Shown here one piece after another: positions 6,003-6,343 of a stretch of DNA of 6,343 nucleotides. Source of the DNA: Pseudomonadota bacterium (lineage in GTDB: Bacteria > Pseudomonadota > Gammaproteobacteria > Burkholderiales > Methylophilaceae); NCBI GenBank assembly GCA_029549705.1, contig JAKPIR010000100.1, positions 1-6,343 on the forward strand, written 5' to 3'. Both the position numbers and the translations under genes were made by a program. The notes under the pieces were generated by a model. That model made no database searches. It worked only from the letters and a program-made list of their open reading frames with translations, and was not told the DNA's origin. Every line of letters begins with the position of its first letter. The stretch's first letter is position 1.

Positions 6003-6343
6003 ATGTGGCGGCTAGTCATGGCCTTGTTGCTGTGGGGCTTGCCGCAACTCAGCTTTGCCATTAGCCGAATTGAAATTAGTGCACAAACCGTTAGCTATGA
6101 TGCGCTGGCCACCGCGTATGACGCTCGCGCGACGATAGACCTCAAGCGTCACACTATTGCAGATATTCACGCAAAAAAAATCGAATACAATCAACTTGAA
6201 GCACGCAATGCGCAACTGCATTTAGATGATCAGCCCAACGCTAAAATAAGCGTTTTGGCAGAAGTAAAACAAAAGCAAGACAAGCAATGGGCAAAGGCTA
6301 AGTTGCTTTGTATAGTGCCTAAAAACTTACAAAAAGACACTTG
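6003..6343 (+). CDS. Exported protein of unknown function, N-terminal part
   Basis: An open frame of 113 complete codons runs from the ATG at 6003 to the window end with no stop, so the gene is truncated here. The first 19 residues (MWRLVMALLLWGLPQLSFA) look like a Sec signal peptide with possible cleavage after SFA, so the mature protein is probably periplasmic or outside the cell. The mature part begins ISRIEISAQTVSYDAL. It alternates polar and hydrophobic residues (for example ARATIDL, KKIEYNQLEARNAQLHL, KISVLAEVKQ), suggesting beta strands. It has one cysteine, C103. The pattern resembles the start of large beta-rich envelope proteins of the AsmA/YdbH type, but that is a weak impression, not a family match. 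The ATG lies one base after the cysM stop, so translation is probably coupled to cysM. An ATG at 6018 is an alternative start. Confidence 0.78.
   Translation, partial: MWRLVMALLLWGLPQLSFAISRIEISAQTVSYDALATAYDARATIDLKRHTIADIHAKKIEYNQLEARNAQLHLDDQPNAKISVLAEVKQKQDKQWAKAKLLCIVPKNLQKDT

Noticed and set aside
6012..6221. Minus-strand open frame near the window end
   Set aside because: It is opposite the plus-strand frame, which has a clear signal peptide, follows cysM directly and stays open to the window end. The minus frame shows no family features.

Overview
This looks like ordinary chromosomal DNA of a proteobacterium. It holds seven coding regions: four on the minus strand (partial dapD, an M48 metalloprotease lipoprotein gene, kup, xseA) and three on the plus strand (dsbB, cysM, and a partial exported protein of unknown function). 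The proteins read as Gram-negative: a lipobox with an outer-membrane sorting residue, DsbB, and full-length Kup. Moderate base composition and protein style suggest a betaproteobacterium, perhaps Methylophilaceae. That placement is inference from remembered families, not a search result.

Layout. Positions 1-66 hold the first 22 codons of dapD on the minus strand. A strong hairpin terminator at 134-168 separates it from the M48 gene (192-1010, minus). Between that gene and kup (1207-3090, minus) lies the oddest element of the window: about five tandem copies of a 28-29 bp unit (1093-1236). The first copy is the 3' end of kup itself. A 233-bp gap (3091-3323) then holds a likely xseA terminator and a candidate kup promoter. 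xseA (3324-4544, minus) and dsbB (4594-5100, plus) diverge from a 49-bp gap with overlapping -10 boxes facing both ways. cysM (5114-6001) follows dsbB after 13 bp. A signal-peptide protein starts 1 bp after the cysM stop and runs off the window end.

The genes serve separate housekeeping jobs: lysine and peptidoglycan precursor synthesis, envelope protein quality control, potassium uptake, DNA repair, periplasmic disulfide formation and cysteine synthesis. dsbB and cysM both concern cysteine chemistry and are probably co-transcribed, but proximity alone does not show a functional link. No phage, insertion sequence, CRISPR array, tRNA or rRNA was recognised, and no intact new system is evident. 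The best candidate for follow-up is the repeat array at the kup 3' end, whose copies share a small stem-loop with paired base changes. No gene-free stretch exceeds 300 bp.
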